Positions 62,978 through 64,000 of a DNA stretch of 64,000 bases are shown one piece after another (position 1 is the stretch's first letter; each line of letters begins with the position of its first letter). Below the pieces are notes generated by a model that worked only from the letters and a program-made list of their open reading frames with translations, was not told the origin of the DNA and did no database searches. The stretch is from assembly GCF_963082655.1 (NCBI RefSeq), contig NC_081554.1, forward strand, positions 47,227,761 through 47,291,760, in the 5' to 3' direction. This DNA comes from Stomoxys calcitrans (Eukaryota > Arthropoda > Insecta > Diptera > Muscidae). Position numbers and translations under genes: made by a program.

Positions 62978-63080
62978 AAGTGTGGGGATGACTATCATTG
63001 AAAAGATTTTGAATGTTATCACCAGGATTTGAACCCAGAAGAACATACTACAAGTTCATGATTTTAAACATCCGTATTTA

Positions 63081-63955
63081 AAGGGTGAGTTTTTTAGCTA
63101 TAAACTTTTTGGCAACACTGATTTAAACACCTTACGCACGTTTCGTGTTTTATTTAACTGTCAAACATCTTCAGTTTGGTCTATAATTTAACCATGAATC
63201 GTCTTACAAACGAACAATACTTGAAAATTATTGAATTTTATCAAAAAAGTGCTCTGTTAGGAAAGTTCATTGCGCGCTTCTTCGTCTTCAGCGACGAAGC
63301 TAATTTTTGGCTCCATGGGTACGTAAATAAGCAGAATTGTCGATTTTGATGTGAAGATCAGCCAAAAGCATAGCAAGAGCTACCTATGCATCCAGAAAAT
63401 GTCACAGTTTGGTGTGGTTTATGGGCTGGTGGCATCATTGGACCGTACTTCTTCAAAGAAGATGCGAATCGTTACGTAATTGTGAATGATAAGCGCTACC
63501 GAGAGATGATATCCGACATTTTTTTTGCCCAAAATGCAAGAGCTTGACTTGCATGACATGTGGTTTCAACAGGACGGTGCCACATGCCACACAGCACGTG
63601 TAACAATGGACTCATTGAGAGGCAAGTTCGGTGAACATTTTGTTTCACGTTCGGGACCGGTCAATTGGCCACAAAGATCGTGCAATTTAACGTCTTTAGA
63701 CTATTTTTTGTGGGGCTTTGTTAAAGCTCATGTCTATACAGACAAGCCTGCTTCAATTGACACATTTGAAGATAACATTTAAGCACTTATTAGTGAATAC
63801 CGGCTTAAGTGTTGGAAAGAGTATGCCAAAATCAGACCATTTGAGTTGAGACGCAATCACGTTCAACATTTGCATGAAATAGTCTTCAAGCATTATACTC
63901 TATGTATCGTACTATCGATTCAAATAAAGATTTCATGCATTTTTTTTTCTTATGT
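63081..63955 (+). mobile_element. DUF4817-type Tc1/mariner-superfamily transposon, decayed
   Basis: Left end AAGGGTGAGTTTTTTAG follows TA (63079-63080). The coding region begins at 63194 (MNRLTNEQYLKIIEFYQKS), loses a stretch, and resumes at FSDEANFWLHGYVNKQNCRF, where a TGA interrupts. It continues with MHPENVTVWCGLWAGGIIGP and, after a frameshift near 63510, with the frame at 63525-63782. The right terminal repeat is missing; a SINE follows at 63961. This is the most complete member in the window. Confidence 0.75.
63525..63782 (+). pseudogene. Transposase catalytic C-terminal part
   Basis: Reads LDLHDMWFQQDGATCHTARV, then SRSGPVNWPQRSCNLTSLDY and FLWGFVKAHVYTDKPASID. QQDGA holds the second catalytic Asp and LTSLDYFLWG the third acidic residue (Asp), as in mariner-related DDD enzymes. 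The reading frame ends with TAA at 63780, in place of further C-terminal residues. The frame lacks the N-terminus, so it is not a functional gene. Confidence 0.7.
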
Positions 63956-63960
63956 ACTTT

Positions 63961-64000
63961 GCAAATTTTGCCCATTCCACTAAGGAACAGGGGCAAACTT
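63961..64000 (-). mobile_element. tRNA-derived SINE (family 1), tail entering the right edge
   Basis: GCAAATTTTGCCC, CATTCCACTAAGGAACAGGG and GCAAACTT match the family tail in minus orientation; the rest lies outside the window. Confidence 0.65.

Overview
This window looks like repeat-dense nuclear DNA from a higher (calyptrate, muscid-like) fly. That is inferred from the transposon families present and from the AT-rich spacer; no species marker was seen. I found no convincing host protein-coding gene, rRNA or true tRNA gene. Almost everything recognisable is a transposable element or its debris, often nested, separated by AT-rich single-copy-looking DNA that could be intergenic or intronic.

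The centrepiece is a BEL/Pao LTR retrotransposon on the + strand (38009-46988). It has two 393-bp LTRs that differ at two positions I could find, a long leader, and an uninterrupted 1728-residue gag-pol polyprotein (40233-45419). A second ORF (best start 45488, ends 46336) lies where other elements carry env. It repeats the zinc-knuckle plus retropepsin module of the polyprotein, but its catalytic-site triplet reads D-P-C instead of D-S-G. A T-rich tract ending in CAG sits two bases before its ATG, suggesting a spliced subgenomic mRNA. The 3' LTR is followed directly by a 549-bp inverted copy of the element's own integrase region and a 16-bp forward scrap. Only after these does the 5-bp duplication CTACT appear, and removing everything in between restores an in-phase 30-bp minisatellite unit. 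The rearranged tail therefore seems to have been inserted together with the element.

The commonest dispersed repeats are long elements built on about 152-bp tandem units with sub-terminal inverted repeats (TATACCCTCCACCA / TGGTGGAGGGTATA) and GTCY-type microsatellite. They resemble the DINE-1/mini-me (Helentron-type) class and occupy roughly 1.4-2, 3.6-6.3, 11.4-14.3, 17-18.9, 24-25.8, 27.3-30.6, 32-34.2, 54.2-55.3, 58.7-59.2 and 60.8-62.9 kb. Other families are: ten copies of a ~237-bp mariner-type MITE with TA duplications; about a dozen copies or fragments of a tRNA-derived SINE; one copy of a second SINE; Tc1/mariner-superfamily elements with a DUF4817-type N-terminus, including a foldback derivative present twice; and decayed non-LTR elements of Jockey, I/R1-like and RTE type.

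Layout. 0-11 kb: Jockey and I-like debris, SINEs, DUF4817 elements and 152-bp repeats. 11.4-19 kb: repeat arrays and two MITEs. 19-22 kb: an R1/LOA-like LINE broken by two SINEs and a MITE. 22-36 kb: arrays, an RTE scrap, an I-like RNase H and the first foldback element. 36-48 kb: MITEs and the BEL element. 48-54 kb: an RTE element with a locally amplified endonuclease segment, then an I-like RNase H. 54-64 kb: nested Jockey/SINE/foldback, MITE, arrays and a DUF4817 element at the right edge. The genes do not form a pathway; the history is one of successive nested insertions.
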